From Blautia sp. MSJ-9 (GTDB taxonomy: Bacteria > Bacillota > Clostridia > Lachnospirales > Lachnospiraceae), in assembly GCF_018919065.1 (NCBI RefSeq), contig NZ_JAHLQG010000057.1:1-64000 (forward strand): DNA of 64,000 nt, written 5' to 3'. Below are positions 50,088-60,262 of this stretch, in pieces. The first letter of the stretch is position 1. Each line of letters opens with the position of its first letter. Position numbers and translations under genes: made by a program. The notes below the pieces were generated by a model. It searched no databases and was not told the DNA's origin. It saw only the letters and a list, made by a program, of their open reading frames with translations.

Positions 50088-51179
50088 TCAATCTGCTTTT
50101 CTGCATGAACCCCGAATGATCAGTTCCGGATGGATCAGTCTCTCGACTTTACTTTCCTCCTCTGGAACTCCATTGATCTTTTCCAGGATCAGTTCTGCTG
50201 CCATCTCTCCCAGTTTCTCCTGTGGATGTGCGATTGTAGTGATCCCGTTTCCACGCTGTGCATACAGAGAATTATCATAACCTGTGATGGAAATGTCTTC
50301 CGGTATCCTGACTCCCAGTTTCTCCAGCTCCTCCATAACCTGAACTGCGATCTGGTCATTATAGCAGACGATTCCATCCGGAAGCTGTCCACTCTGTACC
50401 ATCTCTTTCGCCATCAACGCAGGTTTTACTTTTCTGTCCTCTGTGTGAAACCAGACAACATCATCCGGATTGTAAGAAATCCCCGCCTCCTGCAGTGCCC
50501 TGACATAGCCTTTATGTCTTTCCAGTCCCTGCATATCATCCGCTTTAAAGAAGCCTTTGATCCTGCGGTGCCCCAGATCCAGCAGATACTTCGTCACAAG
50601 ATAGCCACCCTGAGCATCATCCATCAGAATATGAGGTTTCTCTCTCATTTCAGAATAAATCCCCTGGATGAATACATACGGTATCTCAAACTTGTCCAGA
50701 TTCTGGTAAAGATTTCTGTGCTTACAGACCATCTCACTTTTACTCGGCTCAATGATCAGACCATCGATATCTTTTTTCAGAAGTTCTTCCAGACATCTTG
50801 CTTCTTTCTGTCTGCTGTTTGCAGTGTTCTTCAGAATAATGCTGTAACCACTTTCCGAAAGAACATTATCCATTCCCTGTATCAGTCTTGGAAAAATATA
50901 ATCGGAAATATATGTGGTAACTACTGCAATGTTCTTTGATTTCTTTATATGGCGCATATTCTCAGAACAGTAAGTCCCTTTTCCGTGAAATGCCTCCACA
51001 TATCCGTCCTGTTCCAGAATTCCCAGTGCTTTGCGGACTGTATGTCTGCTCAGAGAATACTTCTGTGAAAGTTCGTTTTCTGAAGGAAGCTTTTCTCCCG
51101 GTCGGATAGCTCCTGATACGATATCATTTCTGAGCTGTTCCATCAGTGAGAAATATTTAGGCTTTCCATTATCTGTCAT
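50088..51179 (-). CDS. araR: AraR-type GntR/LacI hybrid repressor
   Basis: The 363-residue regulator has an N-terminal GntR winged helix (residues 1-72; RPGEKLPSENELSQKYSLSR) and a LacI-type periplasmic-binding effector domain (about 85-360; DGIVCYNDQIAVQVMEEL and DISITGYDNSLYAQRGNGIT). That pairing defines AraR, which releases DNA on binding L-arabinose. The ATG at 51179 is eight bases after AGGAGG. A palindromic AraR-like operator stands just upstream (51206-51232). It is transcribed separately from araA. Confidence 0.92.
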   Translation of the reverse strand: MTDNGKPKYFSLMEQLRNDIVSGAIRPGEKLPSENELSQKYSLSRHTVRKALGILEQDGYVEAFHGKGTYCSENMRHIKKSKNIAVVTTYISDYIFPRLIQGMDNVLSESGYSIILKNTANSRQKEARCLEELLKKDIDGLIIEPSKSEMVCKHRNLYQNLDKFEIPYVFIQGIYSEMREKPHILMDDAQGGYLVTKYLLDLGHRRIKGFFKADDMQGLERHKGYVRALQEAGISYNPDDVVWFHTEDRKVKPALMAKEMVQSGQLPDGIVCYNDQIAVQVMEELEKLGVRIPEDISITGYDNSLYAQRGNGITTIAHPQEKLGEMAAELILEKINGVPEEESKVERLIHPELIIRGSCRKAD

Positions 51180-51205
51180 GTCTTCTTCCCTCCTGTTCTT
51201 AGGAT

Positions 51206-51232
51206 ACAACTTGTACGGTCATACGAACAAGT
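51206..51232. promoter_or_regulatory. AraR-like operator upstream of araR
   Basis: AACTTGTACG and CGAACAAGTT form inverted half-sites around GTCATA. The ACTTGTACG half-site resembles the ATTTGTACGT box of Bacillus AraR. It should mediate autoregulation. Confidence 0.7.
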
Positions 51233-51330
51233 TGTTTTTTATGCATAAATTATACAAAATATCAGGGAAGTTTTCATTACTTTTTTCCAAATCATAACTT
51301 GGAATAGTAAAGTGGATAAAATCATCTGCC

Positions 51331-51364
51331 TCACAATTGAAGCAGGAAACTTACTTGGTTTAAT
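51331..51364. repeat. Fragment of the dispersed repeat
   Basis: CAATTGAAGCAGGAAACTTA and the following TTGGTTTAATTAAAA match the right end of the copy at 5100-5275. Confidence 0.5.
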
Positions 51365-51415
51365 TAAAATCCAGATAGATAATTGGCTTTATTCCCCCAT
51401 AAACCGGCATTTTCG

Positions 51416-52282
51416 TCACTCAGTTTCCAGCATTTCATAACAAGTTCCATGTACTGCCATACGTATTTCCTTATCCAGACGGGAATTGCAGGTAATCAGA
51501 GTTACTATCGGCCTTGATGCATCCGGTTCTATCCCTGTATCGTACATGGAATTGTTTTTCAATTCCTGCAGTTGTAACTTGTATGCAGGACTTGATAATT
51601 CGTACCCACATACAAATGCTGCACTCTGAGACGATGCCTGCTCCACGGAAAAAATCCTGTACAGAAACTTCCTTTCCGGAGTTGTAATCTCTATCTGCGG
51701 ACACTTTTTCAGAAATTCTGGCTGTTCATAACGGTTTAAATTGGCAAACATCATGTTTCCTTCTATATTATGCCCATATAATATGCTGTGGGAGTCTGTC
51801 AGGTCTTTCTTATTATTATGTTCCAGAAAAATACATCCAAACAAATCCTCTTCTTTCTTAAAATTATGTTTCAGATAATATTCATCATCCGCCCCCTGCA
51901 CTACAGGATAAGAAATATCAGCTCCCGGAATGGTAATCCAGGAAACCACCTGGGAATTGATCTTTCTTAGATTTTCCCAGGAAATCCCAAAGGATTCCCT
52001 GATCTTATCTGCATGGCTGTTATGTTTCTTATTGCTCTGTTTCCTATTTTCAGAATTATTCCTGTTGTTTTCTTTCGTGCTTTTTTGTGTTGTTCTTTCT
52101 CTTTCCTGAAAAGAATGCTCTGCATCTTCGCTCTGTATTTCCGCAATCTGGAAAATTTCTTCATAATCCCTTTTTGCAGCGAGATTCTGTTCATAACTTC
52201 TTATATAAAAACTGCCGCAATACACAAGAAGTCCTACTGCCGCCACGACCATACTTATGGCAAAAGTTCTGAGTTTCCTCAT
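51416..52282 (-). CDS. srtB: Class B sortase
   Basis: The 288-residue transpeptidase has an N-terminal membrane helix (about residues 6-27), a long charged linker (30-95) and the sortase barrel. The catalytic His is in ILYGHNIEGNMMFANL (about 168-183), Cys in VTLITCNSRLDKEIR (TLITC, about 259-263) and Arg in RMAVHG shortly after. NSQVVSWITIPGADISYPVVQ-type sequence is characteristic of class B. Its ATG overlaps the stop of the upstream surface-protein gene (ATGA), so the two are a dedicated pair for anchoring to the cell wall. Confidence 0.92.
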   Translation of the reverse strand: MRKLRTFAISMVVAAVGLLVYCGSFYIRSYEQNLAAKRDYEEIFQIAEIQSEDAEHSFQERERTTQKSTKENNRNNSENRKQSNKKHNSHADKIRESFGISWENLRKINSQVVSWITIPGADISYPVVQGADDEYYLKHNFKKEEDLFGCIFLEHNNKKDLTDSHSILYGHNIEGNMMFANLNRYEQPEFLKKCPQIEITTPERKFLYRIFSVEQASSQSAAFVCGYELSSPAYKLQLQELKNNSMYDTGIEPDASRPIVTLITCNSRLDKEIRMAVHGTCYEMLETE

Positions 52283-55200
52283 TTCCGCATAATACCTTTT
52301 CTACCGGAACCGGACTTTCTGAAAATCATCACACCAGCACCAAGCAGAATAAGTCCAAGCAATCCAAGAACTGCCATTGCCTTAAATGGTCTGGTATCTC
52401 CTGTCTTAGAACTTCCTGCTGTATAGCCGGACTGATAGCTTCCGTATCCGGAACCTCCTGAAGAATATCCTCCCGAATTTCCAGATCCACTGGTTCCTGA
52501 ATTACCGCCGGCACTGTTGCCACTTCCATTTCCGGAATTGCCGTTGTTTCCATTATTTGATGCAGAAGGTGTCTTTGTCGGCACCTGTGTCAATTTCGGA
52601 CAAGTTCCCGGCGTAGACGGAGTTGGTGTAGCTTTCGGTGTTTCTGTTGGTTTTGGTGCTTCCGTTGGTTTCGGTGTTTCCGTCGGCTTCGGTGTTTCTG
52701 TTGGCACCGGTGTCTCTGTCGGCTTTGGTTCTGCCTTTACATATACCTCCTGCTGTGTCGATACTTCCGGTGCAAGATCTCCTCTTGCTTTCGCTGTATT
52801 TACAACTTTCTCGTTTTCTGCTCTCTCAGTTTCAAATACCACTTCATAACAAACTTCAATCTTATCCATGTCAGACAGAGAAGTTCCTGTATCAATCAGA
52901 AATCCTGTATCTGCCGCTTCTATTTTGATATCTTTTATCTCTACACCATTCTTCTTCACAAAAATATTATCTCTTACCAGAGAAGCTCCTTTTGTTTCAA
53001 TCGTATCTTCAATCACAATATTCTGATCAGAAATATCTTCCCGAAGCTGCCTTACTGTCAGTTTATAATATCCTTTCTCTCCGGAAGCATATTCCTTCTT
53101 ATCAGATTCTTTGACAATTTCCAATACCGGACTATGTACCTGTACTTCTGTCTCACCTGTTGCCGGAATGTTCTCATTGCTGTCTGCAGTTGCAGTGTTA
53201 TGGATTGTCTGACCTGCCAGCGCAGTGTCAATAACTGCTGCCTGATATTCCACGATCATACTCTTCTGTTCCTGACAGTCCAGAGGATTGTACATAACCT
53301 GCTCAACAATTCCACCTCTGTCATTGTCACAAATACTGTATCTTGCATCCTTAATAAGTGCTTTTCCCGTTGACAACAGAAATGTATTGTCATCGTTGAC
53401 CTGTACATCTGCATCTGTTACATTTCCCTTCTCATCCATAAGAATTACAGAATCCTTCAGAAGGCGCACTCCAGGAGTATCCAGCACATCATAGACTGTC
53501 ACATTCCTTGCCACGCAGCCGGTCTGCTCCTGTGTCAGCATAATGCGGTATGTAATAATATCTCCATATTTATAGGACGGTTTATCTGCAGACTTTTCTA
53601 CCTTAAGAACAGGCGAGTTTACCCAGATTTTTGTGGTATCTTTCACCGGCTGTGCATTGTCTGCGCGTGCCTGTGCAGTATTTACAATTTCCAGACCATT
53701 TACACTCTCCTGAACAGTACAGTGGAAGTTAACTGTTACAGGTGTCTGATACGGAAGATCTGAAACAGTTACGATCCAGCCGGTTCCCTGACGTGTGATC
53801 TGACAGTTCACAGGCTTTTCTACTGTTTCATTATAATTATCCGGATCCAGCTGATTTCCCGCATCATCTGTTCCCGCCACAGGATTCTGGATCACTGCCG
53901 GTACCCCGTTGACTGTAACTGCCCCTTCTTCTCCGTCCAGTGCAAGTCCTTCCGGCAGAGAAAGATCACTGATCACAAGATTTCTGGCAATAGACCCTTT
54001 CTGAAGATTGTTCACTGTAACCTGATAGTTTACCTGTTCTCCAACACGGAACTCATTCTCTGCACGTCCGTCACCGGCTGCCAGATATGGATTCTGGAAA
54101 GTTTTCTCCACTGAAAGAACAGCCGTGTTCACATATACTTCTGCATCATCCTGTGCTGCCGGTGCATTCTGTGCCTGCACATTGGCAACATTGATACTCT
54201 CCATTCCATTTGCCTCCTCCGTAACTGTACAGAGGAAAGAAATCATAACCGGAGTATATGCCGGAAGATCTGAAATATTCAGTCTCCATCCGCTTCCTTC
54301 CTGAAGGAATTCATAATTTACCGTTTTCTCAGATGTTTCATTATAAAATTCCGGATTCAGCTGATTCGGAACATCTTCTGTTCCTGTCACAGGCTGCGTG
54401 ATGGTCTGTGGGATTCCACTGACAGATACATCCTCTGCTGAAACCAGAGCAAGGCCTGCCGGCATCTGGGTATCCCAGATCGTTACATTTCTGGCGATAG
54501 TACCTTCTCTTTTATTCTCCACAAGAACATTGTACTGAACCTGTTCACCCACCTGCCATTCATAATGGTCTGCTGTTTTCTCAATCCAAAATTCTCCGGA
54601 ATTAACGTACACTTCCGCATCATCTGTCTGTTCATCTGCGTTAGATGCCTTTACTGACGCGGCATTCACGCTTTCATGTCCATTTGCTTCTTCCTGTACG
54701 ATACAATGAAAAATAAGTGTCACAGGCTGGCTGTACGGCAGATAGGAACAGTAAAAAGCAAAACCATTTCCGCCCGCATCCAGACGAGATTCTACCTGTC
54801 TGGTCTCAAATGCCTGTCCACTCTTTTTATCCGGTAACGGATAATTGATCTGCTGTGAAACTCCCAGCACTTCTACACTCTGAGCACCATCTGCAAGTAC
54901 CAGTCCCTGCGGCAGGCCGATATCCGTGATATTTACATCTCTGGCAATGGTTCCCGCAGTCACGTTATTTACCACAATCCGGTATGCTACCTGTTCACCA
55001 GTCTGCCATTCATACTTATCCGCTGTTTTATCAATCTCAAGCTGCGGACTGTTTGTCCATACTTCTGCCATATCCTTGCGGGATTCCTGTTCTCCACTTT
55101 CCGGATTAAGCAGATTATCTGCAGTAGCAGAAACAATATTCTCCCATTCCTGACCATTGGAGTTCTCAAGTGCCTGGCATTTAAATCGAATCGTTATCTT

Positions 55201-56991
55201 CTCTCCATATTTCAGGATCGGACACTCTGCCTTCCATCCATTTTCTCCCATTCTGTTAAGAGTGCAGACTTCCGCACCCTCACTTGTCTGTACAGAATAC
55301 TGTCCATCCAGAAGCTTCAGACAGGATGGAATCTCATCAGTGATCACAACATTGACCGCACACACGTCCTTCTTTGTCTGTGTAACGGAAACTTCATAAT
55401 CCACCACATCTCCGATTTTCCACTCATACTGAGAAGTATTCTTCGTCACCTCAAGCTCCGGCGGAATTACACTCTTTACCCATACAGTTTCTGAATCCAT
55501 GGTATCTCCGCTTCCATTTGTACGTTCATAACTCATAGAGGCATGATTCGGCACAAGAATCGTATATCCATCCTGTGCAAGGTATTTTGAAATATTTATT
55601 TCTGATTCCGGTTTCCTTTGTACTTTCAGAGTAAATGTATAAGTCTGATTATCTGTAAAATTCTCGTCCTGAAGACTCTCTGTTTTCGCACTGCAGGTAA
55701 CTTTCTGCCCTTCAACCGCAATGTCAAACAGATCTGTCACTGTCTGCCCAATATCATTTGTAATACTAACTTTAGATGCATCTTCTATAGAAATGCAGTC
55801 CTCCAGTACATCCTGCACAACAAAAGATTTCAGCTTATTTGGCGTTACCTCTGCACGGATCATATACTGAAATTCTTTTCCCTGTCTGATCATAAATGGT
55901 GCATCTTTCGTTGCTGCCGACGCCTGATCCCAGGTACATCCGCTCTCTCCTACACGCTTCTCCGGTGCTTTCTTCATTTCAACATCACCGAAACAGTAAG
56001 AAGTAAAGTCAAAATACGCATATGCCTTGCAGTATTTCTGTCCTTTAAAAGTCTCACAGTAGCTCCTTCCTGACGGATCCAGATATTTATTTCTGGTATT
56101 CTCCGCCCATTTCTCCTGTGATCCTGCTTTGGCAATTCCGTCCTCACGGCTCTTATCCCATTTATCCAGACGGAACTGATGAACAAACTCTACTGTAAAA
56201 TTATCCGTATTGTAAAACAGATTCAGCCATCCCTTCGGATCGTTCGGTTCTACAGACCCCAGTGGAGAAGTTACAGAATTTCCCTCTACTGTCAGATAAT
56301 CATTATCTTTCAGCACATAGACATTATCCAGATTGCAGTCGGACGGGATTCTGACTCCCTGTCCTGCATCAATATCGCGGATCGTTCCGTGCCCACTGAT
56401 AGGAATCGTCTCCTCTGTGCCATGTTTCAGAAACTGAAATTTTACTTTCGCATAACCTACAGAATAGATAAATACGCCAATACTGTTCTTGGAGAATCCC
56501 ACCATAGGATAAGCTTCGTTATCTTTCCACGCAAAAGTAGCACCGCCTTTATTCTGTACAATGGACTCGGCAGTACGCAGATCATAACGGGGTTCCGCAT
56601 TCTCCACTCCCATAAGAATCAGACGGACATCTACGATATTTCCATTTCCATCCTTTCCTACATTATTGTAACGCATGCCCGCACTTCCAGCTTTATAGTC
56701 TGCCCCTACACGGACACACTCTGTATCACGTTCACTCTTTCCATTATCAGAAAAAGCTTCCCTGTCCAGATTGTCACAGCCAAAAGATTCATATGTTGTA
56801 ATTCCGGGCTGAAACTTCATATTAAAGCGGTATCCATAATCTACCTTCTTATCCTCATCCCAGGTCTCAATCGACATGGATGCTGCCTGCGTAGTATGAA
56901 CAGGCAAAAGACCCAAAACTGCCTGCAGAATAAAGAGCAATGCCATCAGCAAGGCCCCAAGGCGTTCTTTCCATTTTAAATTGTGTTTCAT
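52279..56991 (-). CDS. Large DUF11-repeat surface protein anchored by the adjacent sortase
   Basis: The 1570-residue protein has a signal peptide (LGALLMALLFILQAVLGLLP) and an N-terminal globular part (about 30-500). At least six DUF11-type repeats follow, each opening like IDKTADKYEWQTGEQVAYRI (about residues 520 to 1400), then a Pro/Thr-Glu stalk (TETPKPTETPKPTEAP), a Gly/Ser/Asn-rich linker and the sorting signal SSKTGDTRP with a membrane helix and basic tail. SSKTG fits the (S/P/N)xKTG motifs used by clostridial class B sortases. AAAGGAG precedes the ATG at 56991. It is probably an adhesin or structural stalk; ligand unknown. Confidence 0.88.
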   Translation of the reverse strand: MKHNLKWKERLGALLMALLFILQAVLGLLPVHTTQAASMSIETWDEDKKVDYGYRFNMKFQPGITTYESFGCDNLDREAFSDNGKSERDTECVRVGADYKAGSAGMRYNNVGKDGNGNIVDVRLILMGVENAEPRYDLRTAESIVQNKGGATFAWKDNEAYPMVGFSKNSIGVFIYSVGYAKVKFQFLKHGTEETIPISGHGTIRDIDAGQGVRIPSDCNLDNVYVLKDNDYLTVEGNSVTSPLGSVEPNDPKGWLNLFYNTDNFTVEFVHQFRLDKWDKSREDGIAKAGSQEKWAENTRNKYLDPSGRSYCETFKGQKYCKAYAYFDFTSYCFGDVEMKKAPEKRVGESGCTWDQASAATKDAPFMIRQGKEFQYMIRAEVTPNKLKSFVVQDVLEDCISIEDASKVSITNDIGQTVTDLFDIAVEGQKVTCSAKTESLQDENFTDNQTYTFTLKVQRKPESEINISKYLAQDGYTILVPNHASMSYERTNGSGDTMDSETVWVKSVIPPELEVTKNTSQYEWKIGDVVDYEVSVTQTKKDVCAVNVVITDEIPSCLKLLDGQYSVQTSEGAEVCTLNRMGENGWKAECPILKYGEKITIRFKCQALENSNGQEWENIVSATADNLLNPESGEQESRKDMAEVWTNSPQLEIDKTADKYEWQTGEQVAYRIVVNNVTAGTIARDVNITDIGLPQGLVLADGAQSVEVLGVSQQINYPLPDKKSGQAFETRQVESRLDAGGNGFAFYCSYLPYSQPVTLIFHCIVQEEANGHESVNAASVKASNADEQTDDAEVYVNSGEFWIEKTADHYEWQVGEQVQYNVLVENKREGTIARNVTIWDTQMPAGLALVSAEDVSVSGIPQTITQPVTGTEDVPNQLNPEFYNETSEKTVNYEFLQEGSGWRLNISDLPAYTPVMISFLCTVTEEANGMESINVANVQAQNAPAAQDDAEVYVNTAVLSVEKTFQNPYLAAGDGRAENEFRVGEQVNYQVTVNNLQKGSIARNLVISDLSLPEGLALDGEEGAVTVNGVPAVIQNPVAGTDDAGNQLDPDNYNETVEKPVNCQITRQGTGWIVTVSDLPYQTPVTVNFHCTVQESVNGLEIVNTAQARADNAQPVKDTTKIWVNSPVLKVEKSADKPSYKYGDIITYRIMLTQEQTGCVARNVTVYDVLDTPGVRLLKDSVILMDEKGNVTDADVQVNDDNTFLLSTGKALIKDARYSICDNDRGGIVEQVMYNPLDCQEQKSMIVEYQAAVIDTALAGQTIHNTATADSNENIPATGETEVQVHSPVLEIVKESDKKEYASGEKGYYKLTVRQLREDISDQNIVIEDTIETKGASLVRDNIFVKKNGVEIKDIKIEAADTGFLIDTGTSLSDMDKIEVCYEVVFETERAENEKVVNTAKARGDLAPEVSTQQEVYVKAEPKPTETPVPTETPKPTETPKPTEAPKPTETPKATPTPSTPGTCPKLTQVPTKTPSASNNGNNGNSGNGSGNSAGGNSGTSGSGNSGGYSSGGSGYGSYQSGYTAGSSKTGDTRPFKAMAVLGLLGLILLGAGVMIFRKSGSGRKGIMRK

Positions 56992-57132
56992 TTGCTGGCT
57001 CCTTTCCAAATAAAAAATATAAACATGAATGTGGGATTTTTCCCTGCACCTGGCAGGATTAGTGAGTAAAGAAAGATGGGATTTTTATAAGAATGTCAGA
57101 ATGAAAGATATCTCTCTTTTGATCGAATAAGG

Positions 57133-57178
57133 CAAACAGATATTCGCAATTGAAACAGGAATTTATTTGATTCAGTTA
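57133..57178. repeat. Fragment of the dispersed repeat
   Basis: CAGATATTCGCAATTGAAAC and the following AGGAATTTATTTGATTCAG match the right end of the copy at 5100-5275. Confidence 0.5.
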
Positions 57179-57209
57179 AAATATATACTATAGTAATATT
57201 GGAAAAATT

Positions 57210-57330
57210 GAGAGTTCTGCACAGAACTCCTTAGAACATGTTTGAAAAAGGCTTTCTGCAAGATGTGCGTCACAATTTGTGGGAATGATTTTTCAAACAT
57301 GCTCTGGTAAAAGTTCTGTACAGATTCCAG
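57210..57330. repeat. Intergenic double hairpin element
   Basis: AGTTCTGCACAGAACT forms a small palindrome. CATGTTTGAAAAA (57237-57249) and TTTTTCAAACATG (57289-57301) are perfect 13-base arms around a loop with inner pairing. No gene is present between 56992 and 57356. Confidence 0.6.
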
Positions 57331-57356
57331 AAAAATATTCACGCTAAAACGCTAAA

Positions 57357-57812
57357 TTAGTGATTCCGTTTCTTTAACCATGAAAGGAAAGAAAGAATAA
57401 TTACAAGAATAATAAAGAAAGGAAGAACTGCTCCGATCACCAGAACAATAAGGATAATGGCAAGAACTGCCCCGATAATAACAACTGCCTTGCCCTGCCA
57501 GGTAGAAAGATCCAATACCTTCTTCCAGCGCTTCTCCGGCTGCCGTGGCTGTTCTGCTGTGCTGTCATATCCTCCATATGAGGAATATTCTCCGTAATCC
57601 TCCTGTGTACTTCCATCATCTGTATCGATCAGGGTCTTGGCAATCAGTCGCGGGTCTCCAAGTTCTTCAAGAACCTCACTCTCCGGTCTTCCACCACGCA
57701 CCTGAGATTGTATATAATCTTCATAATATCTTATATGTGCCGCTGCCTTGCCTTCCTGCATATTTCCGGCAAGCTGTTCTCTAAGGATGTCCAAAAATTC
57801 TTTTCTATCCAT
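57357..57812 (-). CDS. DUF1700-like membrane protein
   Basis: The 151-residue protein has an N-terminal region typical of DUF1700 (MDRKEFLDILREQLAGNMQE, then YYEDYIQSQVRGGRPESEVL and ELGDPRLIAKTLID). A disordered Gly/Tyr/Gln-rich linker and two adjacent C-terminal membrane helices (about 106-145) follow. DUF1700 proteins often accompany PadR regulators and may sense envelope stress, but no PadR gene is next to it. The ribosome site is GAGACTGAGGAC, a weak AGG type. Confidence 0.75.
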   Translation of the reverse strand: MDRKEFLDILREQLAGNMQEGKAAAHIRYYEDYIQSQVRGGRPESEVLEELGDPRLIAKTLIDTDDGSTQEDYGEYSSYGGYDSTAEQPRQPEKRWKKVLDLSTWQGKAVVIIGAVLAIILIVLVIGAVLPFFIILVIILSFLSWLKKRNH

Positions 57813-58140
57813 GTCCTCAGTCTCCGTTTATTAATCTTTGTTACCTCTATTGGTAACTTCTCACAGCCTTATTGCTGAAGAGTTACCTTTATTGTTCTAT
57901 ATTCTACCATACTTTTTCTGAATGACAACTAATATAATCATTAATTTTTTATGAAATCCTTATAAACTCATTTCCTAATGCTCCCCCTTTATAATAGCTA
58001 CATTCTGTTTATTTTTTAACATTTTCACTTTGTTTTAAATGAGAAACTCTTTCATCAAGGCGCTTATCTCTTGTCCTTTATTATTAAAATTACATAATTT
58101 TCGTCCAGATTATCTAATTTTTTTGACGTTTTGATGGAAT
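57813..58140. other. AT-rich intergenic stretch
   Basis: Contains GTTACC-TCTATT-GGTAAC hairpin (57840-57857) and otherwise no recognisable gene or repeat. Confidence 0.4.
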
Positions 58141-58144
58141 TTTG

Positions 58145-58173
58145 TTGACATTTTTTTCTCAAAATGCTATATT
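58145..58173 (+). promoter_or_regulatory. Sigma-A promoter of the ZTP riboswitch-fhs transcript
   Basis: TTGACA (58145-58150) and TATATT (58168-58173) are separated by 17 bases, just upstream of the aptamer. Confidence 0.85.
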
Positions 58174-58195
58174 GTATTCATCAATTGAAGGAACC

Positions 58196-58301
58196 TTCGA
58201 GTACTGGCGGAAAGAGTGGACTACAAACCACGGGGAGTCGGAGGTTTGTAAGAGCCGACCGTCTGGGCAGTATTTGAATCATTCAGATACTGGCCTTTTT
58301 T
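58196..58301 (+). promoter_or_regulatory. ZTP (pfl) riboswitch with terminator
   Basis: The aptamer shows the pfl consensus: GTACTGGCGG, GTGGACTACAAACCAC, GGGGAGTCGG and CCGTCTGGGCAG (58259-58270). A terminator overlaps its 3' edge: CAGTATTTGAAT (58268-58279) with ATTCAGATACTG (58281-58292), then GCC and seven T. Binding of ZTP/ZMP, the signal of 10-formyl-THF shortage, should stabilise the aptamer and block termination, turning on fhs. The class and logic are established for pfl RNAs upstream of fhs; ligand binding here is inferred. Confidence 0.92.
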
Positions 58302-58373
58302 ATCTCGTAGAACAGTAATTATTTCATGACATGTTCTATAAACCGGCAGGCACTTCCTTCAATGAATAAGTCT

Positions 58374-58400
58374 GTTACTGATCGTGAATTGAACAGTAAC
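58374..58400 (+). repeat. GTTACTG-N13-CAGTAAC inverted repeat upstream of fhs
   Basis: Same arms and spacing as at 3653-3679, ending 43 bases before the fhs start. Confidence 0.55.
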
Positions 58401-58443
58401 ATAAGTTTTTCATGTTATGCGGAGACGAAAGGAGAAAAACATT

Positions 58444-60129
58444 ATGGGATTCAAATCAGACATCGAGATTGCACAGGAGTGCGAAATGCTTCCAATCACT
58501 CAGATTGCAGAGAAGGCAGGTATTGATGACAAATATCTGGAGCAGTACGGAAAATATAAAGCCAAAATCGACTACAATCTTCTGAAAGAAAGCGATAAAA
58601 AGGATGGAAAATTAATCCTTGTTACAGCTATCAACCCAACTCCTGCAGGCGAAGGTAAAACTACTACTACTGTAGGTCTTGCAGATGGTATGCAGCGACT
58701 TGGAAAGAGCGTTATGGTAGCTCTTCGTGAGCCATCCCTGGGACCGGTATTCGGTGTAAAAGGTGGTGCTGCCGGCGGCGGATATGCACAGGTAGTTCCG
58801 ATGGAAGATATTAACCTTCACTTCACAGGTGACTTCCATGCAATCGGTGCAGCTAATAACTTACTTGCCGCTATGATCGACAACCATATCTTCCAGGGCA
58901 ACGCATTAAACATTGACCCACGTAAGATCACATGGAGAAGATGTGTAGATATGAATGACCGTCAGCTTCGTAACGTAGTAGACGGCCTTGGCGGAAGAAC
59001 AAACGGTATGCCTCGTGAAGACGGATACGACATCACTGTTGCATCTGAGATCATGGCAGTTCTCTGTCTTGCAAGCGATATCAAAGACCTGAAAGAAAGA
59101 TTATCCAAGATCATCATCGGATATACATACGGTAAAGTTTCCGAGCAGAAACCGGTAACAGCTGGTGACCTCCACGCAGAAGGCGCTATGACAGCCCTGT
59201 TAAAAGATGCCCTGAAACCAAACCTTGTACAGACTCTGGAACATGTTCCGGCAATTGTACACGGCGGACCATTCGCAAACATCGCTCACGGATGTAACTC
59301 CGTAACAGCTACAAAGATGGCTATGAAACTTGCAGACTACGCCATCACAGAAGCCGGATTCGGTGCTGACCTCGGTGCAGAGAAATTCCTCGACATCAAA
59401 TGCCGTATGGCAGGCTTAAAACCAAGCGCAGTTGTTATCGTAGCTACTGTACGTGCTCTGAAATACAACGGTGGTGTTGCGAAAGCCGACCTCAACAACG
59501 AGAACCTGGAAGCACTTGAGAAAGGTATCCCGAACCTGCTGAAACACGTTTCCAATATCAAGAACGTATACAAACTTCCATGTGTTGTTGCTATCAATGC
59601 ATTCCCAACAGATACAAAAGCTGAACTTGACTTTGTTGAAGCTAAATGTAAAGAACTCGGCGTTAATGTTGCTCTTTCTGAAGTATGGGCAAAAGGCGGC
59701 GAAGGCGGAATCAAACTTGCAGAAGAAGTTCTCCGTCTCGTTGAAGAACCAAACGACTTTACTTATGCATATGAACTGGAAGGTTCTATCGAAGACAAAC
59801 TGAACCAGATCGTTCAGAAAGTATACGGCGGCAAGAGAGTTGTCCTGACAGCAAACGCTCAGAAACAGGCAAAACAGTTAGAGACTCTTGGATTCGGCAA
59901 CTGCCCGATCTGTGTAGCTAAGACTCAGTACAGCTTAACAGACGATCAGACCAAACTTGGTGCTCCGACAGACTTCGAAGTTACAGTACGTAACCTGAAG
60001 ATCTCCGCTGGTGCAGGATTCATCGTAGCCCTTACAGGCGAGATCATGACTATGCCAGGTCTGCCGAAAGTTCCGGCTGCTGAGAGAATCGATGTAGACG
60101 AGACAGGTAAGATCACAGGTCTGTTCTAA
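58444..60129 (+). CDS. fhs: Formate-tetrahydrofolate ligase
   Basis: The 561-residue enzyme makes 10-formyl-THF from formate, THF and ATP, feeding purine synthesis and, in acetogens, the Wood-Ljungdahl methyl branch. [18 protein letters not shown] (about residues 66-83) is the ATP loop; [20 protein letters not shown], the [18 protein letters not shown] block and [15 protein letters not shown] near the end are conserved. The ATG at 58444 has AAAGGAG in front. A ZTP riboswitch controls it and a terminator follows. Confidence 0.97.
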   Translation: MGFKSDIEIAQECEMLPITQIAEKAGIDDKYLEQYGKYKAKIDYNLLKESDKKDGKLILVTAINPTPAGEGKTTTTVGLADGMQRLGKSVMVALREPSLGPVFGVKGGAAGGGYAQVVPMEDINLHFTGDFHAIGAANNLLAAMIDNHIFQGNALNIDPRKITWRRCVDMNDRQLRNVVDGLGGRTNGMPREDGYDITVASEIMAVLCLASDIKDLKERLSKIIIGYTYGKVSEQKPVTAGDLHAEGAMTALLKDALKPNLVQTLEHVPAIVHGGPFANIAHGCNSVTATKMAMKLADYAITEAGFGADLGAEKFLDIKCRMAGLKPSAVVIVATVRALKYNGGVAKADLNNENLEALEKGIPNLLKHVSNIKNVYKLPCVVAINAFPTDTKAELDFVEAKCKELGVNVALSEVWAKGGEGGIKLAEEVLRLVEEPNDFTYAYELEGSIEDKLNQIVQKVYGGKRVVLTANAQKQAKQLETLGFGNCPICVAKTQYSLTDDQTKLGAPTDFEVTVRNLKISAGAGFIVALTGEIMTMPGLPKVPAAERIDVDETGKITGLF

Positions 60130-60196
60130 TTTTACAGAAACTCAGATAATATTATAGAAATCATATTTATATATGATATGTGTCCAGACGATTTTA

Positions 60197-60226
60197 CAGG
60201 CGGGAAGATTTCCCGCCTGTTTTTAT
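60197..60226 (+). terminator. Intrinsic terminator of fhs
   Basis: ACAGGCGGGAA and TTCCCGCCTGT form an 11-pair stem followed by TTTTAT. Confidence 0.9.
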
Positions 60227-60262
60227 ATCCGTGTTTGAAAAGACTTTAAAGCACTTGCCACT

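Noticed and set aside
52517..52849. Plus-strand frame rich in VSVGFG repeats
   Set aside because: It is the antisense of the Pro/Thr-Glu stalk of the surface protein, not a separate gene.
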